A stretch of 12,247 nt of DNA from Lachnospiraceae bacterium (GCA_900770535.1 CAAHDV010000009.1:1-12247), one strand, 5' to 3'. Shown: positions 1 through 7,466, numbered from the stretch's first letter. Made by a program: numbers and translations. The notes: generated by a model from the sequence alone, not told the origin.

Positions 1-109
1 AGTACCCTCGCTGCGGCCGTTTACCCCCAGCCTGCAGCCGATTCTTCCCCGTGCTGTCATGAAGCAATTCTCTTTGCGTTCCGTTTTCTCCAGTTGTAAC
101 TGTTCCTTT

Positions 110-1276
110 TTATTTCAGGATCCCACAGGCATCAATTGCCGCAATGCCCTGCTTTAACTCCGGCTCATCCTGCACCAGAGCCATGCGCACATAGCCTTCA
201 CCAGACGGTCCAAAGGCACTGCCCGGTGTTACCAGGACGCCGCTGCGCTTTACGAGTTCCACCGCAAACACCTCAGAGCTTGTGAAAGATTCCGGGATCG
301 GAGCCCACACAAACATGGTTGCTTCCGGCTTCGGGAATTTCCAGCCAATGGCACTTAAGCCGTCACAGAGTACATCGCGGCGCTTCTCATAAGCGGCGCG
401 GGTGGTCTCCACACAGGACTGGTCCCCGGTAATGGCGGCGATGGCTGCCTTCTGCAGCGGCAGGAACATACCGTAGTCCATATTGGATTTTAACAGCTTT
501 AAGTGCTTCACAACCTCTGGATTACCAACGCAGAAGCCAATTCTCGCGCCTGCCAGACCATAGGTCTTGGAAAGGGAGTTAAACTCCACGCCGACCTCTT
601 TCGCGCCCGGGAAGCGAAGGAAGCTTCCGCAGTGTCTTCCGTCAAATACCAGTTCGCTGTAAGCGTTATCATGGAGAACAATGATGTCGTATTTCTTTGC
701 GAAAGCAATCAGTTCTTCATAGAAAGAATCCGGTGCCATAACCGCAGTTGGGTTATTCGGGTAGGAAACCACCATAAACTTCGCACGCTGTGCCACCTCC
801 TCCGGAATATCAGAAAGGCGGATCACATAGCCGTTCTCTTTCTTCTGCGGCATATAGTAAAGCTCTGCGCCTGCCAGACGCGGGCCATCCGCAAAGACCG
901 GATAACACGGATCCGGCACCAGAACCAGCTCCCCCTCATCCACAATGGACATGGCAATGTGTGCCAGGCCCTCCTGGGAACCAAGCAGGGAACAGATTTC
1001 TGTATCCGGGTCCAGGTTCACACCGTAGCGGCGCTCATACCACTGGGAAACGGCCTGTAACAGATCCTTCTGGTCATTGATGGCGTAAATGTAATTATTT
1101 TTATCGGCTGCTTCCTTGCAGAGTACATCCAAAATGTGCTCTGCCGGCGGAATGTTTGGCGCACCAATGCTTAAATCCACCACACTCTCTCCTGCTTCCA
1201 GCTTCTGACGCTTGATCTCTGCAAGTCTGGAGAAAACACCTTCTCCAAACCGGTTCATTCTCTCTGCGAATTTCAT
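110..1276 (-). CDS. Class I/II PLP-dependent aminotransferase (LL-diaminopimelate aminotransferase-like)
   Basis: This is a fold-type I, pyridoxal-phosphate aminotransferase of 388 residues, a normal full length. The PLP lysine is K237 in NSLSKTYGLAGARIG. N174/N175 in SYPNNPT, D203 and Y206 in HDNAYSE, and R245 are the expected cofactor and substrate-carboxylate residues. The start at 1276 is chosen because GAAGGAG lies 7 bases before this ATG; an ATG nine codons further upstream (1303) has no such site. The run of motifs (LGSQEGLAH, PDPCYPVF, GVEFNSLSKTYGLAGARIG) resembles the LL-diaminopimelate/alanine aminotransferase branch, but substrate cannot be read from sequence, so lysine biosynthesis is only one option. 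It is divergent from nfo, with a GC-rich hairpin in its leader. No terminator follows before the window edge, so transcription may run on leftwards. Confidence 0.9.
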   Translation of the reverse strand: MKFAERMNRFGEGVFSRLAEIKRQKLEAGESVVDLSIGAPNIPPAEHILDVLCKEAADKNNYIYAINDQKDLLQAVSQWYERRYGVNLDPDTEICSLLGSQEGLAHIAMSIVDEGELVLVPDPCYPVFADGPRLAGAELYYMPQKKENGYVIRLSDIPEEVAQRAKFMVVSYPNNPTAVMAPDSFYEELIAFAKKYDIIVLHDNAYSELVFDGRHCGSFLRFPGAKEVGVEFNSLSKTYGLAGARIGFCVGNPEVVKHLKLLKSNMDYGMFLPLQKAAIAAITGDQSCVETTRAAYEKRRDVLCDGLSAIGWKFPKPEATMFVWAPIPESFTSSEVFAVELVKRSGVLVTPGSAFGPSGEGYVRMALVQDEPELKQGIAAIDACGILK

Positions 1277-1313
1277 AATTGTTCTCCTTCGTAACTCTGG
1301 CACACATTCGTTA

Positions 1314-1336
1314 GAGTTTGCGCGTTGCGCAAACTC
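1314..1336. promoter_or_regulatory. Perfect 10-bp palindrome with 3-nt loop upstream of the aminotransferase gene
   Basis: The arms GAGTTTGCGC and GCGCAAACTC are perfectly complementary around a GTT loop. The palindrome lies 38-60 bases upstream of the aminotransferase ATG. There is no U-run on either side, so it is not a normal intrinsic terminator. A weak minus-strand promoter (TAGAAT at 1385-1390 with a poor GAGACT box 17 bases away) would place it in the 5' leader. It could be a protein operator or a leader hairpin; the sequence alone does not decide. Confidence 0.5.
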
Positions 1337-1420
1337 CAGATTGCCCTGTACCCATATCCATATTTTTCTAAAAAGATTAGGCTTATTCTACCACAGTTTT
1401 TTGGAAAAGTCTCGACTAAC

Positions 1421-1449
1421 TTTACAATTCCGTGTATATCCTCTATAGT
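1421..1449 (+). promoter_or_regulatory. Sigma-A-type promoter for nfo
   Basis: TTTACA (1421-1426) and TATAGT (1444-1449) are separated by exactly 17 bases, close to the housekeeping consensus. Transcription would begin near 1456 and give a leader of about 80 bases before the nfo start at 1535. No other plus-strand gene lies between, so nfo is the natural target. Confidence 0.65.
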
Positions 1450-1534
1450 AAAAAGGGATGTTCCGGTCCGCATTCTTATGCGATCACCCAAAACATTCCC
1501 AACAAAAATTTTTCATGAAAAGGAGATCCCGTTC

Positions 1535-2365
1535 ATGCTTACCATCGGATGTCATCTTTCCTCATCCCGCGGCTATCTTGCCATGGGAAAGGATGCTGTA
1601 AAAATAAATGCCAACACATTTCAGTTCTTCACCCGCAATCCCCGGGGTGGAAAAGCAAAGGACATTGACCCGGAGGATGTGGCCGCTTTTCTGGCCTTTG
1701 CCAAAGAACACGGAATTAACCGCATTCTCGCCCATGCTCCCTACACCTTAAATGCCTGCTCCGCAGATGAAAAAATCCGCGACTTCGCCCGCCGCACCAT
1801 GGCCGATGACCTGCTGCGCATGGAATACACACCGGGAAACTGCTATAACTTCCACCCGGGCAGCCACGTAAAACAGGGTGTGGAGACTGGCATTTCCTAC
1901 ATTGCGGAAATGTTAAACACTATCTTAAAGCCAGAACAGACCACCACCGTACTTCTGGAAACCATGGCCGGAAAAGGAAGCGAGGTCGGCGGTCGTTTTG
2001 AAGAACTGCGCGAGATCATCGACCGCGTGGAGTTAAACAGCCACCTGGGTGTCTGCCTGGACACCTGCCATGTCTGGGACGGCGGCTACGACATCGCAAA
2101 TCATCTGGATGAAGTGCTCACCGAATTTGACCGCGTGATCGGCCTGGGCCGCCTCCACGCCATCCACTTAAACGACAGCTTAAATCCCCTTGGTGCCCAC
2201 AAAGACCGCCATGCCAAGATTGGGGAAGGCTGCATTGGAAAAGAAGCCCTCATCCGCGTCGTGCAGCACCCGGCACTGAAGGATCTGCCGTTCTATCTGG
2301 AAACCCCGAATGAGCTGGACGGGTACGCGAAAGAGATTGCGCTGATGCGGGAGCACGCAAAATAA
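1535..2365 (+). CDS. nfo: Deoxyribonuclease IV (AP endonuclease, Nfo family)
   Basis: Endonuclease IV cleaves the DNA backbone 5' to abasic sites and removes 3'-blocking groups in base excision repair. The protein is 276 residues, the usual length, and forms a TIM barrel with three metal sites. All nine metal ligands expected from the E. coli enzyme can be placed: H67, H107 (NFHPGSH), E142 (LLETMAGKG), D176 and H179 ([13 protein letters not shown]), H211 (HLND), D224 and H226 (KDRH), and E256. The open frame extends upstream to 1325, but that part is low-complexity leader sequence; AAAAGGAG 10 bases before the ATG at 1535 and the family N-terminus [10 protein letters not shown] fix the start. 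It is monocistronic, with its own promoter and terminator, and divergent from the aminotransferase gene. Confidence 0.96.
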   Translation: MLTIGCHLSSSRGYLAMGKDAVKINANTFQFFTRNPRGGKAKDIDPEDVAAFLAFAKEHGINRILAHAPYTLNACSADEKIRDFARRTMADDLLRMEYTPGNCYNFHPGSHVKQGVETGISYIAEMLNTILKPEQTTTVLLETMAGKGSEVGGRFEELREIIDRVELNSHLGVCLDTCHVWDGGYDIANHLDEVLTEFDRVIGLGRLHAIHLNDSLNPLGAHKDRHAKIGEGCIGKEALIRVVQHPALKDLPFYLETPNELDGYAKEIALMREHAK

Positions 2366-2380
2366 ATCTGCAATAAAAAA

Positions 2381-2416
2381 ACAGAAGTCAGTTTTTCATC
2401 TGGCTTCTGTTTTTAT
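2381..2416 (+). terminator. Intrinsic terminator after nfo
   Basis: The arms ACAGAAGTCAG (2381-2391) and CTGGCTTCTGT (2400-2410) form an 11-bp stem with one G-U pair and an 8-base loop, starting 15 bases after the nfo stop codon. A T-rich tract follows (TTTTATT). The A-run just before the stem could make it work on the other strand too, but no minus-strand gene reads into it. Confidence 0.88.
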
Positions 2417-2460
2417 TATATTCTCTTCACAAAACATTCCTTCTTATAAAACGCAATTCC

Positions 2461-2811
2461 ATAACACAGCCGGCCTTGAGCAAGCGTCTGCAGCTGATCG
2501 AGCAGGAATTAAATACCACACTCTTCATCCGCACCTCCAAGGGTGTTATCTTCACCCCGGAAGGGGAATATGTAGCCAAACGCGCCCGCTCCATTCTGGA
2601 TGCCATCGAAGATGTCCAGCACAATCTGGGCTACGGCATCATATCCGACAGCCGCTTCTTCCGCAGCAATCCCGAACTCTATTCCGTCCCCATGATCAAC
2701 AAAGACGGAACCACATTTACCCGAAAAACCTGGATGGTGTATCATCCGGCGGAACTGGAGAATCATCTGGCGAAGAATTTTGAATTCCTGGCTTTATCAG
2801 TGTCGTTCTGA
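2461..2811 (+). pseudogene. Remnant of a LysR-type regulator, N-terminus and middle deleted
   Basis: The frame opens abruptly with ITQPALSKRLQ, the recognition helix and wing of a LysR-type DNA-binding domain, and continues through ELNTTLF, TPEGEYV and a linker helix to about base 2624. It then jumps, in frame, to GYGIISDS...PMINKDGTTFTRKTWMVYHP, which resembles the last 50-60 residues of a LysR effector domain. About 25 N-terminal residues and most of the effector domain (some 150 residues) are absent. There is no ATG and no ribosome binding site; the only start in the region is a TTG inside the helix motif. Upstream frames do not encode the missing N-terminus, so this is loss, not a single frameshift. 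It is probably not expressed, as it sits directly behind the nfo terminator. Confidence 0.8.
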
Positions 2812-2827
2812 TTGCGATTTATTTTTT

Positions 2828-2881
2828 GCAGAGCCAATACATGCCTGCAGCCACTACTCTTTTCCTAGCGGAGCCAATACA
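2828..2881. repeat. Short direct repeat, two copies 40 bases apart
   Basis: GC(A/G)GAGCCAATACA occurs at 2828-2841 and again at 2868-2881, 13 of 14 bases identical, with a period of exactly 40. The copies lie between the end of the LysR remnant and the long inverted repeat. The bases between them differ, so this is a spaced duplication, not a simple tandem repeat. It may mark an old insertion or deletion scar. Confidence 0.5.
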
Positions 2882-2884
2882 GCA

Positions 2885-3053
2885 GGAAATGAATGAGACC
2901 GACTTCCGGTATTTTCAGCATATCAGGTTGTTTGCATCTCGATCACACGTGTCGGAATGTGGCGGATGCTAATCCGACACAGGCGAACACGTGTTGTGAG
3001 AGCAAGCAAACAACGATATGTGAAAATAAAGGAAGTCGGTCTCTTTCATTTCC
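2885..3053. repeat. 169-bp imperfect inverted repeat (large hairpin or MITE-like element)
   Basis: The outer arms at 2885-2907 and 3031-3053 match over 23 bases with one mismatch (GGAAATGAATGAGACCG... against its reverse complement). Pairing continues inwards with TATTTTCA, CATATC, GTTGTTTGC and CACGTG, separated by small bulges, to an inner 8-bp stem GTGTCGGA/TCCGACAC. Complementarity stops sharply outside the outer arms, and no target-site duplication is evident. Short open frames cross it but none has coding character. It could be a structured RNA, a non-autonomous mobile element, or a remnant of one. It lies downstream of the MATE gene (minus strand) and of the LysR remnant (plus strand). 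Confidence 0.7.
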
Positions 3054-3082
3054 GGACCTTATTCAGTTTCGTCCCCATATTT

Positions 3083-4471
3083 TTAGATTGCAATCTTCCT
3101 GTAACTCCTCCAGAAGTACACCACTTCTGCCACCCCTGTAATGGTCCAGGAGAAGAAGTAGAGCAGGTACAGCGAGGTAAGTGTGTGAAAATGGGCGAAG
3201 ATTGTGAATACCCAGATCACGCGGAACACGCAGGATCCTAAAATGACAATGACCGTCGGCGGAATACTCTTTCCGATTCCGCGGGAAGCCGCGATGGAGC
3301 CATCCATAAACGCGGAAATCGCATAGGAAAAGGACATGATATAAAGCCGTTCCTTTCCTGCCTCGATAACAGCAGGTTCAGTTGCGAACAGGGATAAAAA
3401 CTGCTGTCCAAACAGAAGGAACAGGCCGCCTAACAGTGCTCCGATTGCAAACGCGTACGTCAGACAGATGAAATAGCTTTTCAGCACCCGGTCTTTCTTT
3501 CCGGCACCCAGATTGCGGCTCATGAAGCTTGCGCAGGCTGTATAGAATGCGTACATGGAATTGTAGACCAGCGGATCGGTATTGGCGGCCGCCGCGTTTC
3601 CGGAAACCGTGACTGCGTCAAAGGAGTTGACTCCGGCCTGCACAAACAGGTTGGCAATCGCGAAAATTGCCTGCTGCAGTCCGCCCGGAATTCCCAGCAT
3701 TAACACCGCCTGTCCGGCTGCCTTATGAAAACGCACCTTGCGAAGCTGCAGTCGGCAGACATCTCTCCGTTTCCATAGATGATGTAAAACCAGGCCTGCC
3801 GATGTGTACTGCGCCATGACACTGGCAATGGCCACACCTTCTGCCGCCATATGAAACCCGATGACAAAGATCAGGTTCATGATCACATTCAGCACTCCTG
3901 CTATAAACAGATACACCAGCGGACGTTTGGTGTCGCCTCTGGCGCTCATAACGCCATTGCCGAAATTGTAAAGTCCCAGCGCCGGCATACCCAAGGAATA
4001 AATCCGCAGATAATTGACTGCGCCATTCATCAGCTCATCCTTCGTGTGCAGAAGCGCCAGGAATGCCCTGGAGCTGGTCAGTCCGACCCCGCAGATGATG
4101 AGTCCGGTCACAAGACAGATCAGGAAAGAAGAATGGATGGTATCCTCCGTCTCTTTCTGGTTTCCGGCTCCCAGTCCATGAGCCACGCGGACATTCACGC
4201 CCGCACCCATGCCAATGAGAAATCCGGTAAACAGCGTCACCAGAAGACTTGTGGAACCCACCGATCCCAGCGCGCGGTAGTCCGCGAAACGGCCTACTAC
4301 AGCCACATCGCTTAAATTGAACATGACCTCCAGCAGCTGGGAAAAAATCAGCGGGCAGCTGAACAGAAAGATATTCTTCCATAAGGATCCTTCTGTCATG
4401 CTGACCGCAGATGTCTGATTCTTCTTTGAATCCGTTTTATGATATTCTCTGAAATCCTGATTACTGCTCAT
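3083..4471 (-). CDS. MATE family multidrug/cation antiporter
   Basis: This is an integral membrane exporter of the MATE family (Na+ or H+ antiport of drugs or metabolites), 462 residues, typical length. A polar 30-residue N-terminus is followed by about twelve hydrophobic segments. Family motifs include GMGAGVNVRVAHGLGAGNQ at residues 87-105 in the first half and FMSRNLGAGKKDRV in the second half. The ATG at 4471 lies inside the end of the upstream kinase-like gene, with an 11-base overlap. A GGAGA site 12 bases before it supports translational coupling; an internal ATG at 4399 has no ribosome binding site. Substrate is unknown. No terminator is seen directly after the stop, which sits in a small palindrome (AGATTGCAATCT), and the long inverted repeat follows. 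Confidence 0.93.
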   Translation of the reverse strand: MSSNQDFREYHKTDSKKNQTSAVSMTEGSLWKNIFLFSCPLIFSQLLEVMFNLSDVAVVGRFADYRALGSVGSTSLLVTLFTGFLIGMGAGVNVRVAHGLGAGNQKETEDTIHSSFLICLVTGLIICGVGLTSSRAFLALLHTKDELMNGAVNYLRIYSLGMPALGLYNFGNGVMSARGDTKRPLVYLFIAGVLNVIMNLIFVIGFHMAAEGVAIASVMAQYTSAGLVLHHLWKRRDVCRLQLRKVRFHKAAGQAVLMLGIPGGLQQAIFAIANLFVQAGVNSFDAVTVSGNAAAANTDPLVYNSMYAFYTACASFMSRNLGAGKKDRVLKSYFICLTYAFAIGALLGGLFLLFGQQFLSLFATEPAVIEAGKERLYIMSFSYAISAFMDGSIAASRGIGKSIPPTVIVILGSCVFRVIWVFTIFAHFHTLTSLYLLYFFSWTITGVAEVVYFWRSYRKIAI

Positions 4472-5063
4472 ACAGTTTTAAACTCTCCAGAATCACATCT
4501 ACACACTTTTCTACCCCAAGTTTTCCGCTGTTCAAACTTAAGTGGTAGTTTCTCGGGTTGCCCCACTCATTTCCGCTGTAATACTGGTAATAGTCACGGC
4601 GCTTCTGGTCAATCTGGCGCATGCGGCTTTCCATCTTTCTGGCGGTTTCCTGCGGCTCTAAGGCCAGCATACGTTCTACGCGCTTCTTCATGCCCGCGCA
4701 GATGAACACATGAAACCCATCCTCTACCAGAATGTCGGAACAGCGTCCGATGATGACGCACGGACCTTCCTGGGCCAGCTTTTTGATGATCTGGGACTGG
4801 GCCATAAACACCTGATCCGATACCGGAACTTCATATAATGGAGAAAACGGATTCACAGACACATAATCATGGTCGATCCGTTCCTTGTTTCCGATCACCT
4901 CATCATGGTTGTGAAATACATCTTCGGAAATGTTCGTATCCTCCGCTGCCATGGAAATGATTTCCTTATCGTAAAACGGGATACCAAGCTTTTCTGCCAG
5001 GCGGAATCCCACTTCACGGCCACCGCTTCCAAACTCACGACTTATCGTAATGACTCTGCTCAT
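4461..5063 (-). CDS. Cytidylate kinase-like family protein
   Basis: The protein is 200 residues and begins MSRVITISREFGSGGREVG, the glycine-rich nucleotide-binding start of the cytidylate-kinase-like family (P-loop kinase fold). LGIPFYDKEII and GPCVIIGRCSDILV follow, also characteristic. It is not the housekeeping CMP kinase, which starts with an AIDGPAGAGKS-type loop and is usually longer, so the true phosphoryl acceptor is unknown. GAGAGGAGG lies 8 bases before the ATG. The stop overlaps the start of the MATE gene by 11 bases, so the two are almost certainly one operon. I see no convincing promoter in the 219 bases upstream, although TAAGAT-like boxes exist there. Confidence 0.9.
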   Translation of the reverse strand: MSRVITISREFGSGGREVGFRLAEKLGIPFYDKEIISMAAEDTNISEDVFHNHDEVIGNKERIDHDYVSVNPFSPLYEVPVSDQVFMAQSQIIKKLAQEGPCVIIGRCSDILVEDGFHVFICAGMKKRVERMLALEPQETARKMESRMRQIDQKRRDYYQYYSGNEWGNPRNYHLSLNSGKLGVEKCVDVILESLKLYEQ

Positions 5064-5282
5064 AATTGTTTCCTCCTCTCCGGTATCTCTTTTTGTCTGC
5101 TACTGTTTCCAGCCCGCGAAAACAAAAATTTTCAAAATGCCGTGCTTCCATCTTAGCATGTTTATCCCCAGAAAGCTACCGTTTCCGGCAAGAATATGCA
5201 CAATTTTTCATTTCTTTTTCCAGCCTCATACAGCAAACACCACAAATCCGTACCCACGCTGGAAACCAAAAGTAAAAACTGT

Positions 5283-5780
5283 TCAGATGTCTTTCGGCAG
5301 AAACTCAAAGGCCAGCCGTTCCTCTCCATTGGCCAGATAAATGATGCCACATCTGGTAAATCCGTTCTTTTCCAGCACATGCTGCATGGGAAGATTATTC
5401 CGGTGGGTATCGATCCGCAAATCCCCCCGGCTGTGCTCCGCGCACCAGCGGATGCAGAAAGAACCGGCGCCCTTTACGCGCCCCGGCGCTGCCACCCGGT
5501 GCATGACATCATAATCCCCGGATCCCATCCAGCTTCCTTCATAAATCTCTGCATAGTCCGGATCCGGTCCCTCTGAAAAATAGAACACTCCGGCCAATCT
5601 GCCATCTTCCTCGCAGACATAGCTTTTTTCTTCCCGTATATCAGTCTCCACCTGCTCCACTGGCGGATAAGATGTCCCCCACTGAGTCCCGTTTCCAGTC
5701 TCCTGCATGAAGGCCCTTGCTTCCTCGTAAAGCTTTAGGATTTCTGGCAGATCTGCCATCCGTGATTTTCTGATTTCCAT
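5283..5780 (-). CDS. GNAT family N-acetyltransferase
   Basis: A predicted acetyl-CoA-dependent acetyltransferase of 165 residues. MEIRKSRMADLPEILKLYEEAR is a typical GNAT first strand and helix. Acetyl-CoA binding is indicated by HRVAAPGRVKGAGSFCIRWC (residues 94-113, with R101-x-x-G-x-G at the pyrophosphate loop). RIDTHRNNLPMQHVLEKNGF is the classic C-terminal segment. The start at 5780 is preferred because GGGAGG lies 9 bases upstream; the longer frame to 5816 has no such site. The acceptor substrate is unknown; a small-molecule or antibiotic target cannot be inferred. It is probably transcribed alone: 219 bases separate it from the kinase-like gene downstream, and a hairpin separates it from the flavoprotein gene upstream. 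Confidence 0.88.
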   Translation of the reverse strand: MEIRKSRMADLPEILKLYEEARAFMQETGNGTQWGTSYPPVEQVETDIREEKSYVCEEDGRLAGVFYFSEGPDPDYAEIYEGSWMGSGDYDVMHRVAAPGRVKGAGSFCIRWCAEHSRGDLRIDTHRNNLPMQHVLEKNGFTRCGIIYLANGEERLAFEFLPKDI

Positions 5781-5824
5781 ATCGTCGTGCCTCCCTGTTC
5801 CATGATTCTGACACATGCTTTTTC

Positions 5825-5863
5825 ATGCCTGACCTGGCATTCTTCCAGATCAGGCATTTTTTT
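5825..5863 (+). terminator. Terminator-like hairpin with U-tract only on the plus strand
   Basis: ATGCCTGACCTGG (5825-5837) pairs with CCAGATCAGGCAT (5845-5857), a 13-bp stem with one mismatch and a 7-base loop. Seven T residues follow on the plus strand (5857-5863). On the minus strand the hairpin is followed by GAAAAAGC, so it lacks a U-tract for the flavoprotein gene that ends just before it. No plus-strand gene upstream was found that would need it. Confidence 0.6.
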
Positions 5864-5865
5864 GT

Positions 5866-6495
5866 CTAACGGATGAAATTCGTTCTGGCCCGCTCTTCCC
5901 GTCCGGTCGGCGGAGTAATGCCTGCTGCCTTTCCGGCCTCAATGCATTTAATCATCCATGCCATATTTCGGCCCAGAGTACGCATGGTCTGCAGGCCCTC
6001 CAGATCCTGAAGCACCTCCTCCGGCTTATTGCCATGCACCATATTCCAGTACTGGGAACCAACCGTCATCATGTTGCTGATGCCAAAGTACTTGTTCAGC
6101 ACATCAAAAGAAGCCGTGGTTCCGCCACGTCTAGCGGAAAGTACGGCAGCGCCTGGCTTGTAGGCAAACGCACTGCCTGCAGAATAAAACAGGCGGTCCA
6201 GGAAAGAAAGCACGCGTCCGCTCGGATGCGCATAGTAAACCGGGCTTCCGAAAATGAAGCCATCTGCCTCCTTCGCCTTCACTGCTACAAGATTGACCTG
6301 ATCCTCATCGAAAACGCAGCGCCCCAGCTTACCACAGGCGCCGCAGCCAATGCAGTCACGAATCGGTTCTTTTCCAAGCTGGATGATCTCGGTCTCCACG
6401 CCCTCCTCGTTTAATGCCTTTGCCGCCTCACTTAACGCTGTGAAGGTACAGCCTTGCTCATTGCAGCTTCCATTGATCAATAATACTTTTGCCAT
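5866..6495 (-). CDS. Flavodoxin-fold NAD(P)H reductase / iron-sulfur flavoprotein-like
   Basis: The protein is 209 residues and starts MAKVLLINGSCNEQGCT, the FMN phosphate-binding loop of NADPH-dependent FMN reductases. A cysteine cluster CIGCGACGKLGRC follows (C48, C51, C54, C60; spacing CX2CX2CX5C). It matches the compact motif of iron-sulfur flavoproteins, which carry a 4Fe-4S cluster next to FMN. FGSPVYYAHPSGRVLSFLDR is the second flavin-binding segment. The likely role is cytoplasmic electron transfer or reduction of quinones, nitro compounds or oxygen species; the physiological partner is unknown. AAAGGGGAT lies 7 bases before the ATG. It appears to be a single-gene unit, 137 bases from folD. 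Whether the cluster is really assembled cannot be judged from sequence. Confidence 0.88.
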   Translation of the reverse strand: MAKVLLINGSCNEQGCTFTALSEAAKALNEEGVETEIIQLGKEPIRDCIGCGACGKLGRCVFDEDQVNLVAVKAKEADGFIFGSPVYYAHPSGRVLSFLDRLFYSAGSAFAYKPGAAVLSARRGGTTASFDVLNKYFGISNMMTVGSQYWNMVHGNKPEEVLQDLEGLQTMRTLGRNMAWMIKCIEAGKAAGITPPTGREERARTNFIR

Positions 6496-6632
6496 ATAAA
6501 TATCCCCTTTCTGTTTGTTTTCGTGTTTTCTGCCCGCAGCCTATGTTACCTGCACTCTAATCCCCTGCGTTCGACAGCCGCAATCTGTCATCCGCAAATT
6601 TTCTCTCAGACTGATATCCGGTCTAGTTTCTT

Positions 6633-7466
6633 CTACACCCCTGCAGCCCGCACCAGATGCTTCGCCAGCACCGCCGTAGTCACGGCTCCGACGCCGCCTG
6701 GAACCGGAGTTGCCGCCTGGGCTTTCTCCTGAATGGTATCGTAATCCACATCTCCGCAGAGTTTTCCGTTTTCATCCACATTGATGCCAACATCGATCAC
6801 CACAGCGTCCTGACCCACATAGTCACCGTTCAGCATCTTTGCCCGGCCAGCCGCTGCCACCAGGATTTCCGCGTTGCGGCAGGTTCCTGCCAGATCTTTG
6901 GTTTTCGTATGACAGATGGTGACCGTTGCGTTTTCCTTCACCATTAACATGGAAAGCGGTTTTCCGACTACCATGCTGCGTCCTACAATGGTCACGCGCT
7001 TTCCGGTCATCGGAATTTCTGCTGCTTTCAGAACTTCAACAACCGCCTCCGCTGTACACGGAGCAAATCCACTGTCATCTCCCGCAAAGACCTTTGCAAT
7101 ATTGACCGGGGAAATGCCGTCCAGATCCTTGGCCGGATCGATCATACCCTCAATATCTTTCTCGCAGATCTGCTTCGGCAGCGGACGCAGCATCAGGATT
7201 CCGGTTACATCCGGATCCTCATTGATCTTTGTGAACTCTGCCTTGAAATCCGCATCGGTGATATCCGCCGGATACACATAGGACTGCACACGCAGGCCAA
7301 AATTCTCCATCTTTTTGGTAGCTCCGCGCTCATAGGACATATCGTCCGGATTCTCACCCACACGGATGATGGCCAGCTTTGGAGCCGCACCATTGCATTT
7401 TTCAAGTGCTGCCTGCACTTCTTCTTTGATCTTTGCAGAAACCTCTGCGCCTTTTAATACTCTCAT
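6633..7466 (-). CDS. folD: Methylenetetrahydrofolate dehydrogenase, FolD family, probably dehydrogenase-only
   Basis: FolD oxidises 5,10-methylene-THF to methenyl-THF and usually also hydrolyses it to 10-formyl-THF. The 277-residue protein has the standard landmarks: PLP at 95-97, DGISPVN at 116-122, the NAD(P)-binding TIVGRSMVVGKP at 159-170, and PGGVGAVTTAVL near the C-terminus. Two catalytic positions are unusual. Gap-free alignment of YERGATKKMENFG (Y45 on) with the E. coli segment YVASKRKACEEVG puts A49 at the catalytic lysine. L93 stands where the VQLPLP glutamine normally is; the aspartate (D116) is kept. In the human enzyme the lysine is essential for cyclohydrolase activity, so this protein may lack that step. 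AAGGAGG lies 7 bases before the ATG. It is the second gene of an operon with fchA, 17 bases downstream of it. Confidence 0.93.
   Translation of the reverse strand: MRVLKGAEVSAKIKEEVQAALEKCNGAAPKLAIIRVGENPDDMSYERGATKKMENFGLRVQSYVYPADITDADFKAEFTKINEDPDVTGILMLRPLPKQICEKDIEGMIDPAKDLDGISPVNIAKVFAGDDSGFAPCTAEAVVEVLKAAEIPMTGKRVTIVGRSMVVGKPLSMLMVKENATVTICHTKTKDLAGTCRNAEILVAAAGRAKMLNGDYVGQDAVVIDVGINVDENGKLCGDVDYDTIQEKAQAATPVPGGVGAVTTAVLAKHLVRAAGV

Noticed and set aside
1..109. A minus-strand frame from an ATG at 60 to the left edge, possibly the next gene after the aminotransferase.
   Set aside because: Only about 20 codons are visible, there is no clear ribosome binding site, and two minus-strand frames are open at once, so a gene cannot be supported.
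503..1060. Long plus-strand open frame of 185 codons inside the aminotransferase gene.
   Set aside because: It is antisense to a well-supported enzyme gene, has no ribosome binding site and reads as non-biological sequence.
1325..1534. N-terminal extension of Nfo from an upstream ATG.
   Set aside because: The extension lacks family similarity and contains the nfo promoter; the ribosome binding site and the Nfo N-terminus place the start at 1535.
2885..3053. Insertion sequence or transposase remnant.
   Set aside because: The inverted repeat is too short to hold a transposase, no transposase motif is present in any frame and no target duplication is seen, so only a repeat is reported.
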